From positions 14,942-21,258 of the forward strand of contig DDPO01000024.1 in NCBI GenBank assembly GCA_002342225.1: a stretch of 6,317 bases of DNA. The letters are read 5' to 3'. A model generated the notes under the pieces. It was not told the origin of the DNA. It ran no database searches and saw nothing but the letters and a program-made list of their open reading frames with translations. Below are positions 6,260-6,317 of this stretch, piece by piece. This stretch comes from Bdellovibrionaceae bacterium UBA2466. Lineage in GTDB: Bacteria > Bdellovibrionota > FAC87 > UBA2466. A program made the translations under genes and the position numbers. How positions within the stretch are numbered: position 1 is the stretch's first letter; each line of letters begins with the position of its first letter.

Positions 6260-6317
6260 TGATTCGCTAAAACATCAAAATCGGGATAATGCTCTTCCAT
6301 ATATTTTTTGAGTTTAG
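6256..6317 (-). CDS. Possible C-terminal end of a convergent minus-strand gene (partial)
   Basis: Read on the minus strand from the right edge, one frame is open for 19 codons and encodes KLKKYMEEHYPDFDVLANH before a TAA at 6258-6256. The other two minus-strand frames contain stops within this stretch. The composition looks like an ordinary charged, amphipathic C-terminus. If real, its stop codon overlaps the gmhA stop (6257-6259), a common arrangement for convergent genes, and it accounts for the lack of any plus-strand start after gmhA. The fragment is too short to assign a family, and a frame of this length can also stay open by chance. Confidence 0.42.
   Translation of the reverse strand, partial: KLKKYMEEHYPDFDVLANH

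Noticed and set aside
6254..6272. Inverted repeat TTTTAG...CTAAAA after gmhA as a terminator
   Set aside because: The six-base-pair stem is almost entirely A/T and lacks the strong GC hairpin and following T tract of an intrinsic terminator.

Overview
The window is a compact, ordinary-looking bacterial chromosomal stretch. It carries six plus-strand coding regions and the probable tail of one minus-strand gene at the right edge. A Gram-negative, LPS-making organism is indicated by gmhA (heptose for the LPS inner core) and a lipoprotein-type metallopeptidase. The mitochondrial-type (ALDH4) P5C dehydrogenase and the small basic two-repeat protein would fit a Bdellovibrio-like or other former 'deltaproteobacterial' lineage, but that assignment is a weak inference from memory of the families, not something the sequence proves. 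No mobile element, CRISPR array, tRNA or rRNA was seen, and no gene-free stretch exceeds about 85 bases.

Layout. (1) 2-1075: hemN, oxygen-independent coproporphyrinogen III oxidase, cut at its N-terminus by the window edge. (2) 1072-1818: a protein with the outline of a polysaccharide deacetylase (NodB) domain but without the catalytic motifs; its ATG overlaps the hemN stop as ATGA. (3) 1815-2195: a self-contained small transcription unit with a good sigma70-like promoter, a strong Shine-Dalgarno sequence, an 81-residue very basic protein made of two similar repeats, and a textbook intrinsic terminator. (4) 2266-6259: a second tightly packed run, pruA (P5C dehydrogenase), a lipoprotein metallopeptidase related to the M2/M3 families, and gmhA (phosphoheptose isomerase), with gaps of 24 and 4 bases. 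(5) 6256-6317: the probable C-terminal end of a convergent minus-strand gene whose stop codon overlaps that of gmhA.

How they work together. hemN serves anaerobic haem synthesis. pruA completes proline breakdown to glutamate. The peptidase probably releases short peptides outside the cytoplasm and could feed amino-acid catabolism. gmhA starts ADP-heptose synthesis. Apart from a possible peptide/proline link between the peptidase and pruA, the genes look like housekeeping neighbours, not a dedicated system. I did not find a convincing new biological system. The items most worth a second look are the catalytically degenerate NodB-like protein coupled to hemN and the tandem-repeat basic protein with its own promoter and terminator.
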